A stretch of DNA of 64,000 bases from Desulfobulbus sp. (GTDB taxonomy: Bacteria > Desulfobacterota > Desulfobulbia > Desulfobulbales > Desulfobulbaceae): positions 1-64,000 of the forward strand of contig WQZH01000003.1 of assembly GCA_009780825.1 (NCBI GenBank), given 5' to 3'. Positions 47,707 through 56,193 of this stretch are shown piece after piece. The position numbers and the translations under genes were made by a program. The notes under the pieces are model-generated. The model saw nothing but the letters and a program-made list of their open reading frames with translations. It searched no databases and was not told the DNA's origin. Position 1 is the first letter of the stretch; each line of letters starts with the position of its first letter.

Positions 47707-48544
47707 GCTGATAAATCTGCTGCCACGCCATGTTGTTGCAGAGTTCGTTCCTGGCGATTGAACTGAGAGAATCATCGGGCCGCACGGTATAAAGGCCGGT
47801 TGGCCGGTTGCTGGTGGCCGTGGGTGAATGAAAAGTGAAAGTGGCTGGAGCTTGGCCGCCGGAGCCGGGAGCGTGGAGCTGATGCCGGCCGGATGCCGCG
47901 GGAGGAGATTCCTGCCGCTCTGAAGAGGTGGCCTGATGCCCTTTTTCAGCAAGTACCGATGATGAGGCCGGTTTGTCTTGCCCTGGTATCGACGGCTCAG
48001 GCGTGGTTTGCGATGCGCTGGCAGGGGCTGGCGTTGTTGCAATCGCATGGGCCGGCGCCACTGCCGTCCGCTTGTTCGGCGGCGGTAATTGCGGCTTGAT
48101 CAGCATCAGCAGCAGGAGCACAGCCACCAAACCCATCCCTATCATGCCTGCCCCCCAGGCTGTCCAGGGTCGCTTGTTGGTTTTTTCGGTCGCCACAGAT
48201 TGGGAGCGCCGAAGCCGTTTGCTCCTCCGTTGTACGGCGCGGGTGAGTTGCAATGCCTCGTCCATACGGCTGATGTGCTCCCCGATATCGGGAAAATCGG
48301 CGGCGAGGAGCAACACCGATTCGTACAGTGCCTTGGCTGCTTCGACCTGTCCCTCTTGTTCCATGGTCGCGGCCTGGGCAACCAGCGCTTCCGCCTGGGT
48401 CAGACGCTGATCGATTTCCGCGGCGTAGCCGCGCAGTTCGGCATCGTCGCCGGAGGCCTCGTCAGCGATGAGCAGCGCGTTCGCCTCCATAATCCGGCCG
48501 GCCGCAAGCAAATCTTGGATAGTTGTGACACTCGTGGCGTTCAT
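47579..48544 (-). CDS. Membrane protein with C-terminal LysM domain
   Basis: A 321-residue protein from ATG 48544. An N-terminal helical cytoplasmic region (about 1-110), a single membrane helix (about 131-150, MIGMGLVAVLLLLMLI), a long proline/serine/alanine-rich linker, and a C-terminal LysM domain (YTVRPDDSLSSIARNELCNNMAWQQIYQLNRE...LPGMVLRL) in the periplasm. This layout is FimV-like: wall-binding and membrane-spanning. The 3' end overlaps the RluA-type gene by 128 bp, tail to tail. Function unknown. Confidence 0.83.
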   Translation of the reverse strand: MNATSVTTIQDLLAAGRIMEANALLIADEASGDDAELRGYAAEIDQRLTQAEALVAQAATMEQEGQVEAAKALYESVLLLAADFPDIGEHISRMDEALQLTRAVQRRSKRLRRSQSVATEKTNKRPWTAWGAGMIGMGLVAVLLLLMLIKPQLPPPNKRTAVAPAHAIATTPAPASASQTTPEPSIPGQDKPASSSVLAEKGHQATSSERQESPPAASGRHQLHAPGSGGQAPATFTFHSPTATSNRPTGLYTVRPDDSLSSIARNELCNNMAWQQIYQLNRERIADPDKLLPGMVLRLNGLENRCPPARQPSSQTGSQHR

Positions 48545-48623
48545 GCACTCTCTCTTGCACAAAGGTCGTGCAAGGAGCGTAACGGCCAGCGTCTTATTTT
48601 GTCAAGCAGCGAAGAAGTTGGGC

Positions 48624-48655
48624 AAAAAAAAGGGGCGCTCCCGCAAGAGCGCCCC
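48624..48655 (-). terminator. Rho-independent terminator after mdh
   Basis: Perfect 8 bp stem GGGGCGCT (48632-48639) / AGCGCCCC (48648-48655) with an 8-base loop, followed on the minus strand by eight T (48624-48631). Lies 30 bases after the mdh stop. Confidence 0.88.
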
Positions 48656-48684
48656 AGAATCATCGTCGTGATCCGACGAGTCGA

Positions 48685-49668
48685 TTATTTCTTGATATGA
48701 TCGGCCACTGCGGCCCGTTCGCCCTGCAGCTCGGCTTCGGTTTTCTTGATCATCTCGCGGCTGAAGTCGCTGATTTCCAGACCGGGAACGATCTTCCAGT
48801 CGCCGTTTTCGCAAACGATCGGGAAGGCGAAGATCAGATCCTCATCCACACCGTACGGGTTGCCTTTGCTGCAAACACCCATGCTGACCCACTGGCCATT
48901 GCTGCCCAGGGTCCAATTTCTCATGTGGTCAACGGCTGCGGAAGCCGCGGAGGCCGCGGAGGAAGCGCCGCGGGCTTTGATGATGGCGGCGCCGCGCTGC
49001 TGCACGGTCGGGATGAAGTCGTTCTTGTTCCATTCGTCATTAACCAGGGATTTGACCGGCTTGCCGTCAGCGGTGGCATAGCTGATGTCTGGATACTGGG
49101 TGGAGGAGTGGTTACCCCAGACAACGACCTTCTCAACCTTGGTAGAATGCGTGCCGGTTTTCTCGGCGATTTGAGACATGGCCCGGTTGTGGTCCAGACG
49201 CATCATGGCGGTCACGTTGCGCGGATTAAGTTTCGGGGCGTTCTTCATGCAGATCAGGGCATTGGTGTTGGCCGGATTGCCGACCACCAGGACTCTGACG
49301 TTGGGTTTGGCATTGTCGCTCAGCGCTTTGCCCTGGACGGTGAAGATGGCGCCGTTGGCGTTGAGCAGATCGGAGCGCTCCATGCCCGGACCGCGGGGAC
49401 GGGAACCGACCAGCAGCGCGAAATCAACATCTTTGAAAGCGACATTGGGATCATCGGTGGCAACGATGCCGGCAACCAGCGGGAAGGCGCAGTCGTTGAG
49501 TTCCATCAGCACGCCCTGAAGGGCACCCATGGCCGGAGGGATCTCCAGAAGCTGAAGAATGACCGGCTGGTCCGGGCCGAGCATGCTGCCGCTGGCGATA
49601 CGGAAAATAAGGGAATAGCTGATCTGGCCGGCAGCTCCGGTTACTGCTACACGAACGGGTGCTTTCAT
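48685..49668 (-). CDS. mdh: Malate dehydrogenase (NAD-type, cytosolic-like group)
   Basis: A 327-residue enzyme converting malate and oxaloacetate. The Rossmann motif is [12 protein letters not shown]; the substrate Arg pair lies in [15 protein letters not shown] and the catalytic region in MRLDHNRAM and WGNHSSTQ (His with its Asp/Asn partner), matching the two-domain MDH group (as in Thermus or plant cytosol). The closing [20 protein letters not shown] is helical. Shine-Dalgarno caaggagaa is close to the ATG. A strong terminator follows. Confidence 0.95.
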   Translation of the reverse strand: MKAPVRVAVTGAAGQISYSLIFRIASGSMLGPDQPVILQLLEIPPAMGALQGVLMELNDCAFPLVAGIVATDDPNVAFKDVDFALLVGSRPRGPGMERSDLLNANGAIFTVQGKALSDNAKPNVRVLVVGNPANTNALICMKNAPKLNPRNVTAMMRLDHNRAMSQIAEKTGTHSTKVEKVVVWGNHSSTQYPDISYATADGKPVKSLVNDEWNKNDFIPTVQQRGAAIIKARGASSAASAASAAVDHMRNWTLGSNGQWVSMGVCSKGNPYGVDEDLIFAFPIVCENGDWKIVPGLEISDFSREMIKKTEAELQGERAAVADHIKK

Positions 49669-50002
49669 TTGTTTTCTCCTTGTGGTTGAATCGAACAGTT
49701 TAGACCAAGAAAATGGTACGCTACCATGAAGGTACTCTTTTTGCTCCCTGGATTCAGGATATCGATCAAGAAGTGGTACAACTGATGGAGCAAGATCTGA
49801 TGTTGATCACGCAGAAGGGAATATACCGAATAAAAAGCAGACCAATGACGCCCGCTTCCGTGAGGCGAAAGAATGTGCAGAGTAATTCTTGAACGCTCGG
49901 ATTAAATCCCCTTTTAAATCCGTCAATAATGATACAAGTCGGCAGATAAAAAGTCAAGCGCTCTTTGCGGCTGAACCTGTCGCATGTGTATACCGATATT
50001 TT
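49669..50002. other. Intergenic region upstream of mdh
   Basis: About 334 bases between mdh and the Nudix gene, both minus strand. It contains the mdh promoter; one AT-rich stretch on the minus strand reads ...ttaaatccg. No gene or RNA structure is supported. Confidence 0.45.
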
Positions 50003-50542
50003 TCAGGAAATACGAGGATAACGATCGGCGATCACCAGCATCAGAGTTTCGTAGGTGAACCCCCAGATAACGCCTTCCGTTGCCGGTATGCAGGGGTACA
50101 AGACATCGGGGCGGCTCGGGTTCAGCGGCCGTTCGATGACGTTGCCCGCATCGCCGATATAGTCCAGATCAAACCATTCGTGGCAACTGATTTCAGCCTT
50201 CTGCAGCCGGATGACCGGATGTTCGGGCAACTCGAACAGATAGGGGGTGACCGGAATCGGCCGGTTGAGATAATTCCCGGCCTGGCGGACCGGATACTGC
50301 TTGACGAGATCGCGCACTGAGAGCAGGATGCCGCATTCTTCGTAGGCCTCGCGGATACAGGTGTCCAGCAGAGAGGCATCGGCATCGTCGCGCCGCCCTC
50401 CGGGAAAGGCGTAATGGCCCGACCAGGGATCGTCTGGATTGGCTTTGCGCTTGAGCACCAGTACTTCGGGGATCGGCCGTTTCGCGATGATGGTGGCCAC
50501 GGCCGCTTCGGTTGGCAATGCACATTTCATGATGTTTTTCAT
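50003..50542 (-). CDS. Nudix hydrolase, CoA pyrophosphatase-like (NudL group)
   Basis: A 179-residue Nudix protein. The Nudix box is GGRRDDADASLLDTCIREAYEECGI (G-x5-... -REAYEECG with the metal glutamates), preceded by VLVLKRKANPDDPWSGHYAFPGG. The N- and C-terminal parts match the YeaB/NudL group, whose members cleave coenzyme A to 4'-phosphopantetheine; this substrate is inferred by family. The start may be ATG 50542 or 50530; neither has a strong ribosome site. Confidence 0.82.
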   Translation of the reverse strand: MKNIMKCALPTEAAVATIIAKRPIPEVLVLKRKANPDDPWSGHYAFPGGRRDDADASLLDTCIREAYEECGILLSVRDLVKQYPVRQAGNYLNRPIPVTPYLFELPEHPVIRLQKAEISCHEWFDLDYIGDAGNVIERPLNPSRPDVLYPCIPATEGVIWGFTYETLMLVIADRYPRIS

Positions 50543-50852
50543 AACAAATTATTTGCCGCTCCGCCAGTAACGCTTGCATGGAACGGCGCACGACGATTCT
50601 TGAATGACGCATTCGGTCCATAAGGCGAGTGCCGTCAGGAGCGCAACACCCATTGCTCTTTCCCCGCGCTTGCGCCTGGTGCCCTTCTCCGGGAGTATCC
50701 ACTCAGGCTCGTATCTTTTTTATTTCTCATTCTTCGCAAAATATCGGAAACTGTTTCTTAACGGAAATTGGCTGAACGTTTGTCCGGCCTGGAAAGTATC
50801 GGCTGATATGAGCGGCGTGTCCAGGCTGTTTTTTCTACCACGGAGAGAGAGT
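50543..50852. other. Intergenic region between Nudix and lemA genes
   Basis: About 310 bases between divergent genes. The lemA ribosome site (cggagagaga) is at 50841-50850. No other feature was supported. Confidence 0.45.
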
Positions 50853-51440
50853 ATGACCTTCTTCTATGTTGTTCTTTGCTTGCTCGTCGCATTGATTGTC
50901 TGGGGCGTTGCCATCTATAACGGGCTCGTCGAGTTTGCCAATCAGATCCGCAACGCCTTTGCCCAGATTGATGTGCAGTTGCAGCGCCGTTACGATTTGA
51001 TCCCCAATTTGGTGGAAACCGCCAAGGCCTATATGAAGCACGAGAGGGAAACGCTGGAAGCGGTCATCGCTGCCCGCAATCAGGCCATGCAGGCGGCCAA
51101 ACAGGTCAAAAACGCGCTCTCTCCTGAAACGATGGGCGCCCTGCAGGGCGCGGAAAGCGCGCTGGGCGGGATGATGAGCCGTTTTTTCGCGCTGGCCGAA
51201 TCCTATCCCGATCTCAAGGCTAACCAGAACATGGCGCAGTTGCAGGAAGAACTGGCCTCGACCGAAAACCGCATCGCCTTTGCCCGGCAGGCCTACAACG
51301 ATGCCGTAATGCGCTACAACATCCGGCGCGAGGTCTTCCCCAATTCACTGATTGCCTCGAACTTCGGCTTTCTCGCGGCAGAGGTTTGGCACAGCGAAGA
51401 GGATGCCGCGATCCGGAAAAACGTCCGGGTGAATTTTTAA
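50853..51440 (+). CDS. lemA: LemA family membrane protein
   Basis: A 195-residue LemA protein. An N-terminal membrane helix (about 2-22) leads to the conserved segment NQIRNAFAQIDVQLQRRYDLIPNLVETAKAYMKHE and a helical bundle containing ENRIAFARQAYNDAVMRYN. LemA proteins are membrane anchored with an outside-facing helical domain; the function is unknown but they often pair with M48 proteases or TPM proteins. It is followed 17 bp later by the M48 protease. Confidence 0.9.
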   Translation: MTFFYVVLCLLVALIVWGVAIYNGLVEFANQIRNAFAQIDVQLQRRYDLIPNLVETAKAYMKHERETLEAVIAARNQAMQAAKQVKNALSPETMGALQGAESALGGMMSRFFALAESYPDLKANQNMAQLQEELASTENRIAFARQAYNDAVMRYNIRREVFPNSLIASNFGFLAAEVWHSEEDAAIRKNVRVNF

Positions 51441-51457
51441 CGCGGCGGTACGGCCAG

Positions 51458-53365
51458 ATGGATTTTTTTGCCGCCCAAGATCACGCCCACCGGAAAACCC
51501 GTTGGTTGGTGTTCTGGTTTATCCTGGCGGTGATCTGCATCATCGTCCTGGTGTATCTGGCCGTGACTCTGTGGCTGTGGCTGGCCTGCCAGACACCGAA
51601 GATGAGGGCACATCTGGCAGATCCCCTCTTATTCTGGAGCGGCGCGCGATCGTGCTGGATCTCCCTGCTGGTGGGCGGCTTGATTGCGGCTGCTTCGCTG
51701 TACAAGATACGGCAAATTGCCTGCCACGGCGGCAAACTGGTCGCGGAACAACTGGGCGGACGGAGGATTGCGCGGGGGACGGGCGATCCGACGGAGAAAC
51801 GTCTGCTCAATGTGGTCGATGAGATGGCCATTGCCGCGGGCATACCCGCGCCCGTGGTCTTTGTGCTCGACGATGAAGGCGGCTTAAACGCCTTTGCCGC
51901 CGGACTGTCTACGAAAGACAGCGTTGTCGCCGTCACCCGGGGCCTTTTGGAGGTCATGAACCGCGATGAACTGCAGGGCGTCATCGGTCATGAAATCAGC
52001 CATATCGTCAATGGCGACAGCCGCCTCAACCTCAAGCTGATCGGCGTGTTGTACGGCATTTACGTCATCAGCCTCGTAGGCCGCAGCATGATGCGCGCGC
52101 GGGGCAGAAACGGCGGCGCCATCATCCTGCTCGGTCTCGCACTGTGCGCGATCGGCGCCATCGGCGTTTTTTTCGGACGCCTGATCCAGGCCGCTGTTTC
52201 CCGTGAGCGCGAATATCTGGCCGATGCGTCTGCCGTACAGTTTACCCGTAACCCTGATGGGTTGTCCGGCGCTCTTGGGAAATTGCAATCATCCGGCTCC
52301 CGGATCCGGCATCCGGAAGCGGCGGCGGCCAGCCACCTCTTTTTCGGTGCCAGTTGCCCGTCTTACGGTTTTTTGGCTGCTCTGCTCGCTACCCACCCGC
52401 CGCTGGCCGAACGCATTTACCGCCTTGGCGGCCGATGGTCGTTACATTTAGGACAAAAAGAAGCCTTTCATGCTGTAGATGTTGGCTCGGTTACAGAGAG
52501 CCAGTCTCAGATTCTGGCGGCAAATCCATCTGCGGCCATGCCCTTTGCTGCTCTCGACAATGGTGCGTTGCCAGCCGCCGATGCGGCGGCAGCAATTCCT
52601 TCCGCCCGCATCGCCCAGGCGCAAAGCCTGCTCGCCTGCCTGCCTGAAGCCCTGCGGCAGCAGGCGCTGGGCGTTGCAGGCGCAACCGGCATCATTGGCG
52701 GGCTGTTCTTCTCCCCAAAGGCCGATATCCGGCTCCAGCAGGAGAAAGACCTTCCGCCAGCTTCCCTGCCCGTTGCCCGGGAACTATATCAATGGCTCGC
52801 CGCGCAGCCGGAACATGGCGCGCGGTACCGCCTCGCCTGGCTGGGCCTTGTCCTGCCGGTTTTGCGCGAAGGAACAGAAGCCGAACGCCAAGAGGTGCTC
52901 GCCCTGGCGGCGACCCTGGTCCGTGCCGAAGGGCGCATGAGCCCCAGTGAATTCGCCCTGTTCAGCCTCCTGTACGACACCTTGCTGTCGCCCGCTGCCC
53001 GCCGCGCCAACCGTGGCCAGTTACGCTTGAAACAACTGGATCAGGACATCGCCAGCGTACTGGCACTCATCACCCATGCCGGGCATGAGGATCAAAAAAC
53101 CGCCGAAGCCGCCTATCAGGCCGCGATGGCATGTTCTCCCGCCCGCGCCGCACTTCCCTACCCGGCAAAAATTACGCTCTCCCTCAATACGGTTTCCCGG
53201 GCCCTCGCGAATCTCGCCCTTGCTGCGCCGCCTTACCGGAAAAAGCTCCTGGAGGCCTGCGCGGTCGCCATCCGGTATGACGGCAAGATCACTCCGGTGG
53301 AGAACGAATTGCTCCGCGCCTTCGCGCAAAGCTTGGGCTGCCCCGCGCCACTGGCGGAAGGGTAG
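51458..53365 (+). CDS. M48 family membrane metalloprotease with a C-terminal TerB-like domain
   Basis: A 635-residue protein. Two N-terminal membrane helices (about 15-45 and 65-90), the M48 zinc motif HEISHIVNGD (His-Glu-x-x-His), two further membrane helices after it and a third zinc ligand in EREYLADASAVQ. A middle insertion of low complexity (about 345-460) leads to a C-terminal region (about 460-635) with two helix-rich repeats ending GKITPVENELLRAFAQ, like TerB/DjlA metal-binding modules. Probably degrades misfolded membrane proteins; the TerB-like part is unusual for M48. Confidence 0.85.
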   Translation: MDFFAAQDHAHRKTRWLVFWFILAVICIIVLVYLAVTLWLWLACQTPKMRAHLADPLLFWSGARSCWISLLVGGLIAAASLYKIRQIACHGGKLVAEQLGGRRIARGTGDPTEKRLLNVVDEMAIAAGIPAPVVFVLDDEGGLNAFAAGLSTKDSVVAVTRGLLEVMNRDELQGVIGHEISHIVNGDSRLNLKLIGVLYGIYVISLVGRSMMRARGRNGGAIILLGLALCAIGAIGVFFGRLIQAAVSREREYLADASAVQFTRNPDGLSGALGKLQSSGSRIRHPEAAAASHLFFGASCPSYGFLAALLATHPPLAERIYRLGGRWSLHLGQKEAFHAVDVGSVTESQSQILAANPSAAMPFAALDNGALPAADAAAAIPSARIAQAQSLLACLPEALRQQALGVAGATGIIGGLFFSPKADIRLQQEKDLPPASLPVARELYQWLAAQPEHGARYRLAWLGLVLPVLREGTEAERQEVLALAATLVRAEGRMSPSEFALFSLLYDTLLSPAARRANRGQLRLKQLDQDIASVLALITHAGHEDQKTAEAAYQAAMACSPARAALPYPAKITLSLNTVSRALANLALAAPPYRKKLLEACAVAIRYDGKITPVENELLRAFAQSLGCPAPLAEG

Positions 53366-53432
53366 CGGCAGTCGCCATGATCCGGCGCCGTGGCGGCATG
53401 GCCGCAAGCCGTCCGGCGCGCAGGGGGAACAC

Positions 53433-56159
53433 TCAGCGGGGACGGAAGAAGCGGAGCCGGTTGGCGTTGGTGACCACTGTCACTGAGGAAAGCGCCATGG
53501 CGGCGCTGGCGAACATCGGCGGCAGCAGCCAGCCGGTGAAGGGGTAGAGCAGACCGGCGGCCAGGGGAATGCCGATCGCGTTGTAGATGAAGGCGCCGAA
53601 CAGATTTTGCCTGATGGTGCGGATCGTGGCTGCGGCGATGGCGATGGCGTCGGCCACCAACAGCAGCGAGTCGCCGGTGAGGATGATGCCGGCATGCTCG
53701 ATGGCCACTTCGGTGCCGCTGCCAATGGCAAAACCGGTGTCGGCCTGGGCCAGGGCCGGAGCGTCATTGACGCCATCGCCCACCATGCCGACCTTGGCGC
53801 CTTGCCGCTGCAGGGCGGCAATGATCTCCAGCTTCTGTTCCGGCAGAAGTTCGCCGTGCACCTCAGTAATGCCCAGCTCACTGGCCACGGCCCCGGCAGT
53901 GGCCAGAGCGTCGCCGCTGCACATCACCACCGCAAGCCCCATATCGCGCAATCGCTTGATGGCGGCTGCCGAATCCTGCCGCACCGGATCCTTGAGGATC
54001 AAAAGCCCCATCACTGCCATGCCACGGGCCAGCCAGACCGGGGTCCCGCCTTGGGCGGCCTGGCGTTCGGCTTCGGCCTGCAGTCCGGCGGGTAGCCGTA
54101 TTCCCTCTTCGAGAAGAAAATGGCGGTTGCCGAGCAGATACGTGATGGAGTCGTGTTCCGCGCGGATGCCTCTGCCGGGAACAGCGGCGAAATTGTCGAG
54201 TTGAACCAGTAAACCGCCGTGTTCGCGATGCGCGTTCAACACCGCCTCGGCCAGGGGATGCTCGGAGCCGTTTTCCAGACTGGCGGCCCATCGCAATACC
54301 TCGCTTGGGCTGAGGTCCGTAGCCGGAAAAATTTCGGTCATTGCCGGCCGGCCTTCGGTGAGGGTGCCGGTCTTGTCCACCACTATGTGGGTCAGGGTGG
54401 CGGCGGTTTGCAGTGCGTCGGAGTCGCGGATCAGGACATTGCATTGGGCGGCCCGGCTGGTGCCGACCATGATGGCGATCGGCGTCGCCAGCCCCAGAGC
54501 GCAGGGACAGGCGATCACCAGTACGGCGATGGCCGCGGCCAGACCGTGGAGGGCGCCCAGCTCGGCGGCGCATCCAAGCCAGATGGCGAAACTGATCAGG
54601 CTGACCGCGATGACCACCGGCACGAACACCCCGGCGATACGGTCGGCCAAGCGGCCGATGGGCGGTTTGCTCATCTGCGCGGTCTTGACCATGCGGACGA
54701 TCCGGGCCAGGGTGGTGTCCTCACCCAGCCGGGTCACCTTGAGGATAAAGGCACCGGACCGGTTCATGGTGCCGCCGGTGACCGGGTCGCCGATGGTGCG
54801 GGTTACGGGTACAGGTTCACCGGTGAGCATCGATTCGTCGATGGTGGTCCGGCCTTCGACGATTTCGCCATCAATGGGCACCTTCTCGCCGGGTTTGACC
54901 CGTACCCGGTCATTGATGGCAAGCAGCGACACCGGAATGTCCGCCTGACCAGAGGGTCTGATCACCGTAGCGGTGCGAGGGCTGAGCCCGACCAGGGCGC
55001 CGATGGCCTCGCTGGTGGTCCGTTTGGCTCTGATTTCCAGAACATGGCCTAGTTGCAGAAAGGCCAGGATCATCACCGAGGCATCAAGGTAGAGATTGTT
55101 GCCGGCATCAGGGATGTGCTCCGGCCTGGCGATCGCCGCCAGCGACGACAGCCAGGCCGCGCCGGTGCCCAATGCAACCAGGGTATCCATGTTGGCCGCC
55201 CCATGGCGGGCCTGCTTCCAGGCGCCGATGAAGTAGCTGCGGCCACTGTAGATCATGGTGCACAGGCAGACGAGGGCGGCTCCGGCCCAGAACAGGCTGT
55301 GGTGTTGGGGGTGGGGAAACCATCCGGCCATATGTCCGGCCATGAGCGAGAAACCGACCAGCCCGGCCCAGAAGGCCCGCCACCAGGAGCGGCGGATTTC
55401 CATCCGGGTTGCCTCGGCCTGTTGGAGGGTTGGATCGACAAAGGACTCGACCAGTTCGGCCTGGAAGCCGATCTCGGCCAGTTGCAGCAGCACATCGGCC
55501 GGATGTTGGTTGGTGAAAATCCGTAACCGCTGGCCTTCGATGGCGATGTCGGCGGCAGGATCCCGGGATTGGATGGTTGCCCGGATCCGCTCCAGATCGG
55601 CAGATTCGGGACTGGCAGGCAGGAGAATCAGGTACGAGTCGGGCGGTGCGGGTCGCTGCCGCAGAGATGCCCCGTATCCGGCGTGGGTGACCGCTTGGAT
55701 GACTTGGTCCGGATCGCCTCCGTCGACTGCGGCGCTTCCATCCACCAGGTTGGCCGAGGCGGCGCGAACCCCAGCCACCGCCTTGACCGCGGCTTCGACC
55801 CGGCTGACGCAACTGGCGCAGTGCATGTCGGTTATTTGGAGTGTATAGGCGGTGGCGGACGCGGTGGGCGCCGGTGCCGCTTCGGCGGCAAACGGCAAGG
55901 GCGGCGGCGCGGGAGAGCATACATCCGCCGCCGTTGTCGGATAACCGGCCTCTGTCACCGCCCGGATGATCGTCTGCGGCTCTCCACCGTGCACCGTGAG
56001 CGTCCCGGCGTTCAGATCGACCGTGGCCGAGACCACGCCGGTTACCGCCTTGGCTGCGGCCTCAACCCGTCCTTGGCAGTGTTCACAGCTCATGCCGCCC
56101 ACCGTATAACGGTGGACAGGGTACGTCGCCGCCGGGGACGAGGTACAGGAACTGCTCAT
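53433..56159 (-). CDS. copA: Copper-exporting P1B-type ATPase CopA
   Basis: A 908-residue heavy-metal ATPase. Two N-terminal HMA domains have copper-binding motifs GMSCEHC (C25, C28) and DMHCASC (C114, C117). Residues about 175-236 form a third HMA-like fold without cysteines. The membrane CPC motif, the P-type phosphorylation site DKTGTLTEG, the SEHPLAEAV nucleotide motif and the GDGVNDAPAL hinge are all present; TM7/TM8 have YNAIGIP and MALSSVTVV, the Cu(I) signature. The gene follows the PEP-synthase-like gene by 34 bp in the same direction. Confidence 0.96.
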   Translation of the reverse strand: MSSSCTSSPAATYPVHRYTVGGMSCEHCQGRVEAAAKAVTGVVSATVDLNAGTLTVHGGEPQTIIRAVTEAGYPTTAADVCSPAPPPLPFAAEAAPAPTASATAYTLQITDMHCASCVSRVEAAVKAVAGVRAASANLVDGSAAVDGGDPDQVIQAVTHAGYGASLRQRPAPPDSYLILLPASPESADLERIRATIQSRDPAADIAIEGQRLRIFTNQHPADVLLQLAEIGFQAELVESFVDPTLQQAEATRMEIRRSWWRAFWAGLVGFSLMAGHMAGWFPHPQHHSLFWAGAALVCLCTMIYSGRSYFIGAWKQARHGAANMDTLVALGTGAAWLSSLAAIARPEHIPDAGNNLYLDASVMILAFLQLGHVLEIRAKRTTSEAIGALVGLSPRTATVIRPSGQADIPVSLLAINDRVRVKPGEKVPIDGEIVEGRTTIDESMLTGEPVPVTRTIGDPVTGGTMNRSGAFILKVTRLGEDTTLARIVRMVKTAQMSKPPIGRLADRIAGVFVPVVIAVSLISFAIWLGCAAELGALHGLAAAIAVLVIACPCALGLATPIAIMVGTSRAAQCNVLIRDSDALQTAATLTHIVVDKTGTLTEGRPAMTEIFPATDLSPSEVLRWAASLENGSEHPLAEAVLNAHREHGGLLVQLDNFAAVPGRGIRAEHDSITYLLGNRHFLLEEGIRLPAGLQAEAERQAAQGGTPVWLARGMAVMGLLILKDPVRQDSAAAIKRLRDMGLAVVMCSGDALATAGAVASELGITEVHGELLPEQKLEIIAALQRQGAKVGMVGDGVNDAPALAQADTGFAIGSGTEVAIEHAGIILTGDSLLLVADAIAIAAATIRTIRQNLFGAFIYNAIGIPLAAGLLYPFTGWLLPPMFASAAMALSSVTVVTNANRLRFFRPR

Positions 56160-56193
56160 GCCGGATCAACCGTCTGCAAGAAAATCGGCGCGG

